NCBI RefSeq assembly: GCF_040546595.1
Contig: NZ_JBEPOB010000001.1
Location: 379,501-443,500, forward strand
Reading direction: 5' to 3'
From: Bosea sp. OAE506
Lineage (GTDB): Bacteria; Pseudomonadota; Alphaproteobacteria; Rhizobiales; Beijerinckiaceae
DNA: 64,000 nt
Below are positions 38,132 to 48,182 of the stretch, piece after piece. The position numbers were made by a program, and so were the translations under genes. Position 1 is the stretch's first letter, and every line of letters begins with the position of its first letter. The notes under the pieces were generated by a model, which did not search any database, was not told the origin of the DNA, and worked only from the letters and a program-made list of their open reading frames with translations.

Positions 38132-38671
38132 TTATTCCTCCCGCCTGAGGCGCGCGGCTCGTCTCATGTAGGCGAGCAGCGCATTGCCATCCGACTGCGC
38201 GTCAAGCTTCTCTGCAGCCGCTTCGCACACCGGCTGTTCAGTTAAAGCAGTAGCGGCGGCATCGGCTTGCTTGCCAGGCTTCCGCTGGCGTCCAACAGGC
38301 GCGAGCCTGGAATTCTTGCGCGGCGCGGGCGATCTGGCCGTCCTTTTCGAGGCTTCGGGCGAAATCGCACCGCGTGCTGGCGTATCGTCGGCCGCTTGGC
38401 GCTCCGCATACTGCTTTCGCCATACAAGCGACTGGACATGCGCCCGAGCCAGTGGCCTCCCATCGCCTCGGGCCGCTCCCGCCCGGAACAGCAAAGCGAC
38501 GATGTCGCTCCATTCCAGGCCGCGGCGGCGGGCCTGCTCGAACCAGTCAAGATGAACGTCGATTACCCTGGCCAGTTTCAAGCGCTCCCCGGACGGCCCC
38601 TGCATATCGGCCGCGATAGCCTTTGCACCCTTTAGCAGATCCGCGTCGTTGATGCTCGATCGGTTCGCCAT
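38132..38671 (-). CDS. Putative DNA-binding accessory protein of the island
   Basis: A 179-residue basic protein. The N-terminal half is helical (SGERLKLARVIDVHLDWFEQ; GLEWSDIVALLFRAGAARGD; VQSLVWRKQYAERQ) and resembles small helix-turn-helix domains of mobilisation or partition accessory proteins. The C-terminal half is Lys/Arg/Ala-rich and probably disordered. No family assignment is secure. Upstream of its start is an AT-rich repeat region (38735-38783) that it might bind. Confidence 0.5.
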   Translation of the reverse strand: MANRSSINDADLLKGAKAIAADMQGPSGERLKLARVIDVHLDWFEQARRRGLEWSDIVALLFRAGAARGDGRPLARAHVQSLVWRKQYAERQAADDTPARGAISPEASKRTARSPAPRKNSRLAPVGRQRKPGKQADAAATALTEQPVCEAAAEKLDAQSDGNALLAYMRRAARLRREE

Positions 38672-38734
38672 TCGCCTGCCTTAAGAACCCAGCCGATTCC
38701 TTTAGCCTATAACTCGTAAGATGCTCGCATACCT

Positions 38735-38783
38735 CAAATCAGATCGCATCAAAACAACTCATTCCAAATCAGAACAAATCAAT
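38735..38783. repeat. Short AT-rich direct repeats (CAAATCA)
   Basis: CAAATCAGA at 38735-38743 and 38765-38773, and CAAATCAAT at 38775-38783, within an AT-rich patch that contrasts with the surrounding GC-rich DNA. They lie 64-112 bases upstream of the 38671 start and could be an operator or iteron-like binding array. Confidence 0.45.
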
Positions 38784-38945
38784 TTAAATTAGCCACACCT
38801 GTGCATCCGTCGCGCTCAAGCGCGACGCGCGGACGCAGAACTCAATCAGTCCATCGGACAATTCATGCCCGCTGTTCGGCAACGCACGGATCAGACTTCA
38901 CCGCCACAGCATCGAACTCCTCCTCCCGCTGGTCGTGTCCCATAG

Positions 38946-40270
38946 GATGGTGTAACTGAGAGTGGTCATGCGCGATTGCCGGTTGGGTTTGGTTGCGAGA
39001 TCCAACCCTGAACCGAGAGATCCCCAAGGACCGACGATATGATCGACCTGCGCGGGCTGCTGGAAAAGAGCCTTGACGCTGACTTTCTGCGCGAGATGAT
39101 CGCTTTGCTGCCCAGCGCCTGATGAAGCTGGAGGTCGGCGGCCTGACCGGCGCCGGCTTCGGCGAGAAAAGCCCGGAGCGTCTGGCGCAGCGCCACGGCT
39201 ATCGCGACCGGGACTGGGAGACGCGCGCCGGCTCGGTTGAGCTGCGTATCCAAGCTGCGGAAGGGCAGCCACTTCCCAGGCTTCCTCAAGCTGCGTCGCA
39301 TGGCCTAGAAGGCACTCACCGCCGTGATTCAAGAAGCCTGCATCCAGGCATCTCGACCCGTTCGGTCGACGACCTGGTCAAGGCAATGGGGATGAGCGGC
39401 ATCTCTAAGAGCCAGGTCAGCAGTCTCTGCGAGGCGATGGACGAACGGGTGCAGGCTTTCCTCGATCGTCCCATCGAGGGCGACTGGCCCTCTCTCTGGA
39501 TCGACTCGACCTATGTGAAGGTGCGCCAGGCCGGCCGGATCGTCTCGGTCGCGTTGATCCTGACCGTCGGCGTCAACAGCTGCGGAAAGCGCAAGGTGCT
39601 GGGCATGGATATCGGCCTCTCCGAGGCCGAGACCTTTTGGACGGCCTTCCTGCGCAAGCTGGCGCGGCGCGGCCTTGGCTGTGTCAAGCTTGTCGTCTCC
39701 GACGGCCATGAGGGTATCAAGGCGCTCGTTTCGAAGGTGCTGACCGCGACCTGGCAGCGCTGCCGGGTTCAATTCATGCGCAATGCCCTGGCTCATGCCG
39801 GCGGGAGCGGACGCCGTGTCGTCTCGGCCTCATCGCCACCACCTTCGCCCAGAACGATGCCGCAGCGGCCAGCCAGCAATGGCGCAGGGTCGCCGATCAG
39901 CTCCGACCGGCGGTTCCCAAGCTCGCCGCCCTGATGGATACAGCCGAGACCGATGTGCTCGCCTAAATAGCCTTTGGCACAGCATCGCGCCAGCTCCGCT
40001 CACCAACCCGCTGGAGCGCCTCAACCGCGAGATCAAGCGCCGGACCGAGGTCGTCGACATCTTCCCCAACGAGGCTGCCGTCACCCGCCTCGTCGGCGCG
40101 ATCCTCCTCGAACAGAGCGATGAATGGGCTGTCCAGCGCGCCCGCTGAATTACGCTGGAAAGCATCGCGCCGATCAGCGATGATCCTATCGTCAGCATGC
40201 CAGCCGTGTTGGTCTGACCAGCCCGGTCAACGCTGGCATCGTTGTGGCACTCGGAAGCTACACCACCATC
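38946..40270 (+). mobile_element. Degenerate IS256-family insertion sequence
   Basis: Left end GATGGTGTAACTGAGAGTGG near 38946 and right end ...GCTACACCACCATC near 40269 are imperfect inverted repeats typical of IS256 elements. The transposase inside is broken by several frameshifts and a premature stop. Ends are approximate. Confidence 0.75.
39039..40217 (+). pseudogene. IS256-family transposase, frameshifted
   Basis: MIDLRGLLEKSLDADFLREM starts at 39039 but stops after 27 codons; the protein resumes in another frame (LMKLEVGGLTGAGFGEKSPE), is out of frame over about 30 codons, then returns ([54 protein letters not shown]), shifts again and ends [17 protein letters not shown]...EWAVQRAR with a TGA in place of the usual Tyr. 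The remaining C-terminal residues run to 40217. Catalytic Asp blocks survive, but no complete protein is made. Confidence 0.85.
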
Positions 40271-40765
40271 AGGGCCACAACCCTGAACTCCCCCATGCAA
40301 CCACGGGTGCCCCAGCTGCTCAACCCTTTCGGGACGGGCTCTAAGTCGATTCAGACGTTTCGAATTTGGTAGCTGTCAGGACTGGAGAGGGCCGTGGGGC
40401 TGCAGCAGGCTCAGCCTAGCGTAGCTTCACAACGCAGCCGGCTTTAAGCCTGTGGTTCGCCAGATCGTCGACATTCAGGCGCCGTTGAAGTTCGATTGTC
40501 ACGCCGCTCTTGATGCCCAGGATGGCGTTCGGGCGTCCTTTCGGCCTCCGTTGGACTCGCCGCTGCGACGGCGAACACCTGAACAGTGGGCGGCGTCCGG
40601 ATAGTCACTACGAACTGGAATCCGCTCGACACAGGCACCTCATTAGTTCACGGCGTCTCTATCGACCAACGGGTCAACGGATCGTTCACGTCGATTTACG
40701 GAACCACTGCGCACAGAGCGGTCGTGGCGGCAAAGGTTGATCTAGATCAAACTCAGCGCGAGGGA
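40271..40765. other. Gene-poor stretch after the IS256 remnant
   Basis: About 500 bases. Several overlapping short frames exist, none with a convincing ribosome site and protein-like sequence. No repeat of note. Confidence 0.35.
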
Positions 40766-40996
40766 ATGAGGCCAAAGCGTGCGGCCCCAATTGGATCCTA
40801 TACAGTGAACTATCTCCTCGCCATTCGTTCGACCGAAGATCACACAGCCGCAATCGAGCGACTATTTGTGCTTCTACCCTGTCTGCCCGGCAGCGAGGCG
40901 GATTCGGAGGCGCGACTCCTGCAACTCGCCGTTGCCCGATACGAGCGCGATGCCGCGCGCGCCGCTGCGCTTAAGCAGCGCGGCAAGCTCAACTGA
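40766..40996 (+). CDS. Possible small hypothetical protein
   Basis: A 76-residue frame MRPKRAAPIGSYTVNYLLAI...RAAALKQRGKLN. The C-terminal half is helix-like (SEARLLQLAVARYERDAARA). The frame extends upstream to 40586, but that part looks non-coding. The ribosome site is poorly spaced. Low confidence that it is expressed. Confidence 0.3.
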   Translation: MRPKRAAPIGSYTVNYLLAIRSTEDHTAAIERLFVLLPCLPGSEADSEARLLQLAVARYERDAARAAALKQRGKLN

Positions 40997-41104
40997 AGTC
41001 ATCCACCGCCACTTGGCGCGTGCCGCCCGCAGAGCAGACGCGGCACCATGCCCATTGCAGATTAGGCGTTCCTCTAGGACACTCCCCTGAGGAAGGAGCG
41101 CTGC

Positions 41105-41296
41105 ATGCCGCTACTGTTGGAAAGCGTCGAAAGCCGCCACATTGCCCTAGCGCGCGCCAAAGAATTGACGAAGCGGCGCGAGGAGTTAACGAACGAGATT
41201 GCCGAGATCATGGAGGCGGTCGCCGCGTTCGACCGGAATTATCCTACCGGAGCTAAACAGCCGCTACTAAAGCCCGGCCGCGCGAAGCAGGGCTAG
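41105..41296 (+). CDS. Small coiled-coil protein
   Basis: A 63-residue protein (MPLLLESVESRHIALARAKE; LTKRREELTNEIAEIMEAVA) with a strong ribosome site, AGGAAGGAGCGCTGC, just before the ATG. Mostly one helical hairpin or coiled coil with a short basic tail. No family recognised. Confidence 0.5.
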   Translation: MPLLLESVESRHIALARAKELTKRREELTNEIAEIMEAVAAFDRNYPTGAKQPLLKPGRAKQG

Positions 41297-41991
41297 CGCA
41301 GCCACCGCCATGTATTCAGCCCCGGCCGCATCCCACCCATGGCATAGGCCATAGTCCGTCCGTGCCTGCCGGTGAGGCTGCAGCGGCGCCGCGCGCCACC
41401 TTCGGCAGCTAAAGGGGGCTGCAGTGTCCAATCGCTATGAAGGCTCCGCGAAGGAGAGTGCTGTCCTCCAAGCTCAAAGTGAAATCGCCAAATCTTGTCC
41501 GAGTGAAAACGGGGGGCTGTGACTGTTGAAGGAGAAAATTGCTATCATATTGTGACAGACGAGCAGATACTACCGAAATTACTGACAGATTCGTCTGTCG
41601 AAGCATTATAGCCAACGCGAGTTACCGGCCGCGATGCCGCGATTCTGAGCTTGTCAGATTGGTTTGGGCGCCTGGAGATGTATTTGTCTTGTTGAAATAC
41701 GACCGTCTTCCATCGCTTCGCAGCCCTATCGGACTTAAACCCGGCGGCCTGATCTACTACACATAGCCATTGCTGCGGCCCGCCCTGCGCCTGAGCCCCA
41801 CCAGCCCGAAGCCCCAAACGAGGCGCCGGCAGCGACCTTCGCCTTCGGCTGGCATGCCGCGCCAACAGCCCCGGTCCCGCTGCAGAAGCCGCACAGCGGC
41901 GCCGCAGCCGTGACCCTGCGTCACCCGGCCGCAGCAGCTACCATAGACCGCAACCCTGCGGCGGCGTAGGGGGGGCGGGCCTCAACCGGAC
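41297..41991. other. Gene-poor stretch
   Basis: About 700 bases. The left part is Pro/Ala-codon rich, and the middle (41,480-41,770) is AT-richer with short frames on both strands that I cannot support. No RNA gene or repeat is recognised. Confidence 0.35.
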
Positions 41992-42171
41992 ATGCTCACA
42001 ATGATTTCCGCGCATACTCCCTTTGCGATCACCAGCGAACAGCAAAAGATCGAGGCACTGGAGCATATCGAGCGCCTTTTGCGGCGCCTGTCTGAGACAG
42101 CGCAGGAGATAGAAGCGCTGATCACCGCTGTTCGCGTCTACGAGGGCCTTCCTCCGGCCGAGGTCGGTTAA
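41992..42171 (+). CDS. Very small helical protein
   Basis: A 59-residue frame: MLTMISAHTPFAITSEQQKI then EALEHIERLLRRLSETAQEI and a short acidic tail ending at TAA 42169-42171. The second Met (codon 4) is an alternative start. The clear amphipathic helix and low-GC third positions resemble neighbouring island genes. It is about the same size and shape as the 63-residue protein at 41105. Confidence 0.45.
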   Translation: MLTMISAHTPFAITSEQQKIEALEHIERLLRRLSETAQEIEALITAVRVYEGLPPAEVG

Positions 42172-42323
42172 TCACCGGCGTGCTGCGTGCTGCTTAATGA
42201 GGCATTAACGCGATCCCTTGCCTGCGTGCGGTGCCCGTTACTAGGTAGAAAGAAAACCAGCGTCGCATGCTTGAGCAATGACGCTTGGTCATATAGGTCG
42301 CCCTCCTCGAATTGAGGGCTATC

Positions 42324-43154
42324 ATGAACCACTTGTTCCCGACCCGACTCGATCTACGTATTTTCGCCGTGTGCTTCGTCGGCGTGCACGTCCCATTGTT
42401 GGCGTATGTCGCTTTCCATTTCGACGATATGAAGATCGACGTGGCTTTGCCGCTGCTGCTAGCAACGCTTGCCGGGACGGCTGGCACGCTTGCTGCGATC
42501 AACCATTTGCTGAGCCCTTTGAAAGCTGCAACCGCCGCGCTTCACGCCTATGCCGCCGACCGCGCAATCGCAGATTTGCCCTCCGCTGGGCGGGACCTGA
42601 TTGGCGACCTTTGCGCCTCAATAAGCGTCGTAAGGGAGCGCAGCGAGGATCAGATTGCGCGACTGCATGCCGTCGCAACCAGCGATCCCCTAACCGGCCT
42701 GCCCAATCGCCGCGCCTTCACTGAATTTGTCGCCGACGCTGTTCGGACTCAGCCCTGCGCTGTTGCCATCGTGGACATCGACCACTTCAAATCGGTGAAC
42801 GACACGCTCGGGCATGACGCTGGCGATACGGTGCTGCAGTTAGTTGCAAACCGCATCCAACAGGGCGTGAGGACCGGCGATTTCGTGGCGCGACTTGGTG
42901 GAGAGGAGTTTGCAATCCTCCTGCCGGGTGCGTCTCCCGATGCTGCTTTGCAGATTGTGGACAGGATTAGGTCGGACTTGGCGGCCACGTCACCGCTAAC
43001 AATTCGCAATCGCCCGGTGACGTTCAGTGCTGGCCTCACCACGTTCTCGGCTGACGATCCATCAATCGATGTAGTCCTGAAGCGCGCCGACGTGGCGTTG
43101 TATGAGGCTAAGCACGCCGGGCGGAACCGCGTTTCCGTTGCTCTGGCAGCCTGA
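42324..43154 (+). CDS. Membrane-anchored diguanylate cyclase (GGDEF)
   Basis: A 276-residue protein with two N-terminal membrane spans (LRIFAVCFVGVHVPLLAYVA and VALPLLLATLAGTAGTLAAI), a HAMP-like linker helix, and a GGDEF domain: DPLTGLPNRRAF, VDIDHFKSVNDTLGHDAGD and the active site LGGEEFAILL. RTGD five residues before GGEEF is an RxxD inhibitory site for c-di-GMP feedback. It should synthesise c-di-GMP from GTP. No sensory domain is present apart from the membrane part. Next to the chemotaxis receptor genes. Confidence 0.9.
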   Translation: MNHLFPTRLDLRIFAVCFVGVHVPLLAYVAFHFDDMKIDVALPLLLATLAGTAGTLAAINHLLSPLKAATAALHAYAADRAIADLPSAGRDLIGDLCASISVVRERSEDQIARLHAVATSDPLTGLPNRRAFTEFVADAVRTQPCAVAIVDIDHFKSVNDTLGHDAGDTVLQLVANRIQQGVRTGDFVARLGGEEFAILLPGASPDAALQIVDRIRSDLAATSPLTIRNRPVTFSAGLTTFSADDPSIDVVLKRADVALYEAKHAGRNRVSVALAA

Positions 43155-43520
43155 TTCAGCCGCCCGGGCAGGAGTGGCGCTGGACGGTGTGCTTGGCATT
43201 GAACGCCCTGAACGCCTGCGGAAATGCCAAGGAACGCGGTTGCCCAATACTCAATGAATGCGCCGCAGCAGCGGCTGCAGCGATTCGTTACCGGCCAACT
43301 CATGCTCGATGCTGGGCCCGCAATGTGCCCTCAACGGCATGCGAGCTTGAGCGCGGCGACGAATAGTGGCCAGTGCCGTTGGTGCCCTTACAATTGATGG
43401 CATTGCGAAATTGCTGCCGCTGCGTCCATGGGGCAGCGGAGACGCTGACGCCAATCTCGTTGCCGGCCAACTCGATAACGCCTGTGAACCGCGTTGGCAC
43501 CGTGATCGTGACCCAGAAGG
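43155..43520. other. Intergenic stretch between GGDEF and chemoreceptor genes
   Basis: About 365 bases between convergent genes. Short frames only; no convincing gene, repeat or terminator is seen. Confidence 0.35.
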
Positions 43521-45398
43521 TCAGAACTCTGCCCAGCCGGCGTCGCTGGCGCGGCTATTGGCGACCTTCTTGGCCGGGGCCGGAGCCGGACCAGCGCCCT
43601 GCGGCTTCGAGGTCACAGACCGGGGCGCCGTGCGCGGGGCCTGCTCCTTGGCAAAAGCGCCCTCGGCAAGCTGGCGCAGACGAGCGGGCTCGTTCGAGGT
43701 CAGAGCGTGATCGCTGGAGGCTCCGTCGAGCCCCGTCCTGAATCCAGCGACGAGGTCGTTGAGCTGTCCGATGCGGTTGGAGAGCGAGCCGGCTGAAGCC
43801 GCGCTCTGCTCGGCCATCGCGGCGTTCTGCTGGGTCATGTCGTCGAGATGCGCAACAGCCTGGCTCATCTCGTCGATGCCGTTGGCCTGTTCGCCGGAAG
43901 CCGCCGAGATATCGGCGATGGTGGCGGCGACCTTCTTCGAGGCGGAGAGGATCTGGCTGAGTTGCTCGCCCACCTGCCGCACCAGCTTCACGCCCTCCCC
44001 GACCTCGCTGTTGGAGGACGAGATCAGCGCCGAGATGTCCTTCGCCGCCTCGCTCGAGCGCTGCGCCAGCGTCCGGACTTCCGAGGCTACGACCGCGAAG
44101 CCTTTTCCGGCGTCACCCGCCCGCGCAGCTTCCACCGCCGCGTTGAGTGCGAGCAGGTTGGTCTGGAAGGCGATGTCGTCGATCACCCGGATGATGTCGG
44201 AAATCTTCGTCGAGGCGTCCTCGATCCGAGCCATGGCGTCGACCGCCTGACCGGCGATGGCTCCGCCGGCCTGGGCGGCTTCCATCGCCTCCGTGGCGAT
44301 CGCCGCCGCCTGGCGCGAGGCCTGGGCCGAGGCCTTGACCGAAGCGGCGAGCTCTTCCGTGGTCGCAGCGGTTTCTTCCAGCGAGGAAGCCTGCTGCTCA
44401 GTGCGCAGTGAAAGATCGTCGGCGCCGACAGCAATTTCCTTGGCCGCTGTGTCGATCCCTTGTGCCGCGAACGCGACTTGGCCGACGAGGCCGGCCAAGG
44501 TGGCGACCAACTCGTTTACGCTCTGGCATAGCGGGACGCTTTTGGGGTTGATATCGTGAAGAGCCACTCTTTGAGTGAGATCCTGGGCCCTGGCTGCTTC
44601 GATCACGACAGATACTGCAGCCAGAGCTTTCTCGATTTCATCGCTCGCTTGGCTTGCGGTGATGTCAGTAGCGAACTTTACGACTTTTACGGGCGAGCCC
44701 ATGGCGTCTAAAATCGGGTTATAGCTCGCCTGGATGTAAAAGACCTTGCCGCCCTTGCCGATGCGGCGGTAGCGGCCGTCGTCATATTCGCCGCGGCGCA
44801 GCTTCTCCCAGAACCGCGTATAGGCGGCGCCGGATCGCTCGTTCTCCTCCAAGAAAATGCGATGGTGACTACCTACGATTTCCTCCAGCGTATAGCCGGT
44901 CACCGCGAGAAAATTGGCATTGGCGTGCAAAATGATGCCGTTGAGGTCGAACTCGATCACCGCCTGGGCTTTATCGAGAGCGGCGAGCCGGCTCTCCATG
45001 TTCGCGATCTCGGTCTTGTGGGCTGTGATGTCGGTGGCGAACTTCACAACCTTGGTCACCTTACCGGCAGCATTCACGACGGGCGTGTAGACCGCCTGCA
45101 GCCAGAGACGCCTCTCGCCTTTGCCGACCCGCAAGAACTGCGCCTCGATCGCCTCGCCCGCGGCAAGACGCGACCAGAAGCGCTGATAATCGGCGCTCGC
45201 GCGTTCGCCGGATTCGACAAACATCGCATGATGCTGCCCCTCGATTTCGGACAGCCTGTAGCCGACCGTCTGGAGGAACAGGTCGTTCGCCCACAGGATC
45301 TTGCCCGAGGGCTCGAATTCAATCACCGCGTGGGTCCTCCTAAGAGCGGCCGCCTCTGCGACAAGCCGACTCAAGCTCATAAGTCCGCGAATGGACAT
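43521..45398 (-). CDS. Soluble chemotaxis receptor with two PAS domains
   Basis: A 625-residue methyl-accepting protein without membrane spans. Two PAS-PAC modules ([40 protein letters not shown] with [19 protein letters not shown]) are followed by a HAMP-like linker and a signalling domain whose hairpin tip is [20 protein letters not shown]. The C-terminal GWAEF resembles the pentapeptide tether for CheR/CheB. PAS cofactor (FAD or heme) is not determined. Start ATG 45398 is uncertain; a GTG at 45410 and an ATG at 45380 are alternatives. A close paralogue lies at 58359. Confidence 0.9.
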   Translation of the reverse strand: MSIRGLMSLSRLVAEAAALRRTHAVIEFEPSGKILWANDLFLQTVGYRLSEIEGQHHAMFVESGERASADYQRFWSRLAAGEAIEAQFLRVGKGERRLWLQAVYTPVVNAAGKVTKVVKFATDITAHKTEIANMESRLAALDKAQAVIEFDLNGIILHANANFLAVTGYTLEEIVGSHHRIFLEENERSGAAYTRFWEKLRRGEYDDGRYRRIGKGGKVFYIQASYNPILDAMGSPVKVVKFATDITASQASDEIEKALAAVSVVIEAARAQDLTQRVALHDINPKSVPLCQSVNELVATLAGLVGQVAFAAQGIDTAAKEIAVGADDLSLRTEQQASSLEETAATTEELAASVKASAQASRQAAAIATEAMEAAQAGGAIAGQAVDAMARIEDASTKISDIIRVIDDIAFQTNLLALNAAVEAARAGDAGKGFAVVASEVRTLAQRSSEAAKDISALISSSNSEVGEGVKLVRQVGEQLSQILSASKKVAATIADISAASGEQANGIDEMSQAVAHLDDMTQQNAAMAEQSAASAGSLSNRIGQLNDLVAGFRTGLDGASSDHALTSNEPARLRQLAEGAFAKEQAPRTAPRSVTSKPQGAGPAPAPAKKVANSRASDAGWAEF

Positions 45399-45950
45399 CG
45401 TAAGGCACACCCGTCTTCGTTAGGTACCGGCCGCCGCGCTATCTACCCTAGCGTTAGGCCGCAATGAACCGTAGGGTTGCGCTCCTTAACTGAAGGTAAA
45501 TTTACCGCCTTATCTCGCGCATGACTTATAGGAGCCCCCCTTATGACGATTTCGCATGTCATTTCTATTGGTTGCAACCAGGCAGTTATACTATTTTTGG
45601 TGCAAGGTCGAACCTCAAGGCCAGCGGCCCCAACAGGGCTCAAAACAGGTAAACATGCTTGTCATTTCGTTCCATGGACAGTGCCGCGCAATCCTCGTGC
45701 GCCGCATTGACGCTCACCTTACGCGGCCGCGCCGGGGCTGCTCGTGAGAAATGTCTCTCGTCCTGCGTCTTCCAGCCTCTCAACTCCACCTGAAACCGTG
45801 CCACTGCGCAAAGTTATCGATCTCACGCTGGAGCGCCGGGCTTCAGTCTCGCGACGATCGGTGAGCACGCCCAAACTGACGGCCGAGCATGTTGAAGCCC
45901 TCCACCCGGTCGACTACCAGTTCGCTATCAAGAGCGACATGCATTACCTA
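45399..45950. other. Upstream region of the PAS receptor, interrupted by IS5
   Basis: About 550 bases, AT-richer around 45,480-45,620. A 76-codon frame at 45744 runs into the IS5 element and might be the remains of an interrupted gene, but nothing in it is recognisable. No other feature seen. Confidence 0.35.
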
Positions 45951-46714
45951 GGCCGTCGACTCATTACCGCGTAGCCAGATTCTGACGCATGCGAGCTTGA
46001 GGCTTGCGAGGAAGTTCTCCGCGAGCTTGTCGTAGCGTGTGGCGATGCGGCGGAACTGTTTGATCTTGTTGAAGAAGCGCTCGATCAGATTCCTGTCCCT
46101 GTAGAGGTGGCGGCTGAAGCAGATCGGGTCCTTCCGATTGCTCTTGGGCGGGATGTTGGCCCAGGCTCCGCGTTCGCCGACGAGCGCGCGCAAGGCGTTG
46201 GCGTCGTAGCCCTTGTCGGCCAACAGCATCGCGCCCGGAGCGAGGTGGCCCGTCAGCTCTGCGGCGCTGGCGATGTCACTGGCCTGGCCCGCCGTCAGCT
46301 TGAGCTGAATCGGGCGCCCCTGTGCATCGACGAGGGCGTGGATCTTTGTGGTGAGACCGCCTCGCGAGCGACCGAGACAACGATCTCGACCCCCCTTTTT
46401 CCGGTCGCACCCTGTTGGTGGACCCGTACGACCGAGGTGTCGATCATCTGGACGTCGCCATCGTAAGCCTTTGTGATCGCGTCCATCAGCCGATCCCAGA
46501 CGCCGGCTTTGCGCCAGCGGTTGAAGCGATTGTAGATCGTCGTCGGTGGCCCATAGCGGGCAGGAACATCCGCCCAGGGCGCTCCCGACCGAAGCACCCA
46601 GAAGATACCGTTCAGGACGCGCCGATCATCGACTCGCGGCACGCCGCGCGGCTTGTTGGGAAGATGCGGCTCGATCGCCGCCCATTCGAAATCGCTGAGT
46701 TCGTAGCGGCCCAT
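45948..46714 (-). CDS. IS5-family transposase, two frames joined by -1 frameshift
   Basis: OrfA starts MGRYELSDFEWAAIEPHLPN at 46714 and ends at 46295 in its own frame. OrfB continues the DDE domain from GGRDRCLGRSRGGLTTKIHA through GAMLLADKGYDANALRAL to LIERFFNKIKQFRRIATRYD, ending at 45948. The frames meet at GGAAAAAGGGGGG (minus strand of about 46389-46401), an A5G6 slippery run of the kind used for programmed -1 frameshifting in IS427-group elements. The element may therefore be active. Confidence 0.85.
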
Positions 46715-46753
46715 CGCCAAGCTCCTCTCTCGGAGCTTGATGATGTGGACGCC
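45951..46753 (-). mobile_element. IS5-family (IS427-like) insertion sequence
   Basis: Imperfect terminal inverted repeats GGCCGTCGACTCATTA at the left (from 45951) and GGCGTCCACATCATCA on the minus strand at the right (ending 46753). About 803 bases with a two-frame transposase. Ends and target duplication are approximate. Confidence 0.7.
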
Positions 46754-46816
46754 CCCGCCCAACGGCGGCGCTATGGTGCCGATCCGGCTGCCCAACCAGC
46801 GAGAGGAGCGTGCGCA

Positions 46817-46995
46817 ATGATGATCAAGACGATTGGCTGGACCTGGCGAAGAGCATCTTTCAAGCGCACGGCGTCGATGAGAGAGGAGCGACGGTGCTGG
46901 TGAAGAAGCTGCATCGCAAGCAGATGCTGCCGTTCTTCTCGAAGCTTCCGCCGTGCTTGATCGGCGTGGAAGCGTGCGGAACGGCCCATCACTGG
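46817..46995 (+). pseudogene. IS110-family transposase N-terminal fragment
   Basis: MMIKTIG then, after one extra base, LDLAKSIFQAHGVDERGATV and LHRKQMLPFFSKLPPCLIGV, EACGTAHHWA: the DEDD-transposase N-terminus of IS110 elements. Similarity ends at about 46995, right beside the IS3 terminus at 47004. The catalytic C-terminal part is absent. A frameshift near 46835 also breaks the start. Confidence 0.8.
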
Positions 46996-47028
46996 GCCTG
47001 GCCTGCTGCCGGTTTCGTGGACGCGCAG

Positions 47029-47895
47029 TTAAGCTAGTCCCACCTTCTTTTCGAACTCGGCCGGGCTGAGATAGCCGATGGTCGAGTGCCGGCGGATCGT
47101 GTTGTAGAACCTCTCGACGTAGTCGAACACATCTGCCCTGGCCGCGTCGCGCGTGCGGTAGACCTTGCCCCTGATCCGCTCGGTTTTCAGCGAGGAGAAG
47201 AAGCTCTCCATCGCGGCGTTGTCCCAGACGTTGCCGGACCGGCTCATCGAGCAGGTGACCCCGTTCTCGGCCAGCAGTTCCTGGAAGTGCTGGCTGGTGT
47301 ATTGGCTGCCCTGATCCGAGTGGTGCAGCAGGGCGTCGGGCTTGCCACGGCGCCAGATCGCCATGATGAGCGCGTCGGTCACGAGCGCGGCCGTCATTTC
47401 GGCCTTCATCGACCAGCCGACGACGCGCCGCGAGAACAGGTCGATCACGGCAGCGACATAGAGCCAGCCCTCGGCCGTCGGGACATAGGTGAAGTCGGCG
47501 ATCCAACGCTGGTTCGGCCGCGTCGCCGTGAACTGACGATCGAGAACATTTGGCGCGATGGCCGAGATCGGCCGCTCGCCGCAATCTTTCGGAAGGCCTC
47601 GCCGGCGGGGACGTGCCCGCAAGGCCTGAGCGCGCATCAGTCGTTCGATCTTGTGCAGACCGCAGGAGACGCCCTCCGCCAGGACATCGCGCCAGACGCG
47701 ACGAGCGCCATAGGTTCGGTCGCTGGCCTTGAAGCTCGCATGGACCTTGGCGCCAACCACCTCGTCGTCCACGGAGCGCCGGCTCGGCGAGCGCGTCAGC
47801 CAGGCATGGAACCCGGAGCGGGAGACATCCAGCGCGTCGCAAAGCCATGCCACCGGCCAGATCGAACGGTGCCTCGCGATGAAAGCAAACCTCAT
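47029..47895 (-). CDS. IS3-family transposase OrfB (DDE integrase)
   Basis: A 288-residue integrase-type protein. NQRWIADFTYVPTAEGWLYV holds the first catalytic Asp, HHSDQGSQYTSQHFQELLAE the second, and NAAMESFFSSLKTERIRGKV the Glu. The N-terminal HTH_21 region (SRSGFHAWLTRSPSRRSVDD) is also intact. It overlaps OrfA by 4 bases; IS3 elements usually make an OrfAB fusion by frameshifting. Confidence 0.93.
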   Translation of the reverse strand: MRFAFIARHRSIWPVAWLCDALDVSRSGFHAWLTRSPSRRSVDDEVVGAKVHASFKASDRTYGARRVWRDVLAEGVSCGLHKIERLMRAQALRARPRRRGLPKDCGERPISAIAPNVLDRQFTATRPNQRWIADFTYVPTAEGWLYVAAVIDLFSRRVVGWSMKAEMTAALVTDALIMAIWRRGKPDALLHHSDQGSQYTSQHFQELLAENGVTCSMSRSGNVWDNAAMESFFSSLKTERIRGKVYRTRDAARADVFDYVERFYNTIRRHSTIGYLSPAEFEKKVGLA

Positions 47896-48182
47896 ATCGC
47901 TTCCCTCGCGAAGTAGGCCGCGGCCTTTTTTAGGATGTCGCGCTCCGCCTTGAGCTTGGTCACCTCACGCCGCAGCCGCTCGATCTCGAGCTGCTCGGGC
48001 TTCAACTGACCAGGTCCGGGAAAGGCCTGCGCCGGATCGGCGGCAAACTCCTTCACCCATTTGCGCAGCACATTCTCATGGACATCCAAGTCCCGAGCCG
48101 CCTGCGCGACGCTCACACCGCGATCCCTGATCAGGCGAACCGCCTCGATCTTGAACTCACGCCCAAATCGTCTTCGCTGCAT
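47892..48182 (-). CDS. IS3-family transposase OrfA
   Basis: A 96-residue DNA-binding protein: MQRRRFGREFKIEAVRLIRD with a helix-turn-helix (VSVAQAARDLDVHENVLRKW) and a leucine-zipper-like helix (EQLEIERLRREVTKLKAERD) ending LKKAAAYFAREAI. It binds the IS ends and regulates transposition. Confidence 0.93.
   Translation of the reverse strand: MQRRRFGREFKIEAVRLIRDRGVSVAQAARDLDVHENVLRKWVKEFAADPAQAFPGPGQLKPEQLEIERLRREVTKLKAERDILKKAAAYFAREAI

Noticed and set aside
41539..41766. 75-codon frame in the AT-richer stretch
   Set aside because: No ribosome site, no recognisable fold, and an opposing frame is equally open.
45744..45974. 76-codon frame running into the IS5 element
   Set aside because: Could be the remains of an interrupted gene, but nothing is recognisable and its end comes from the IS.
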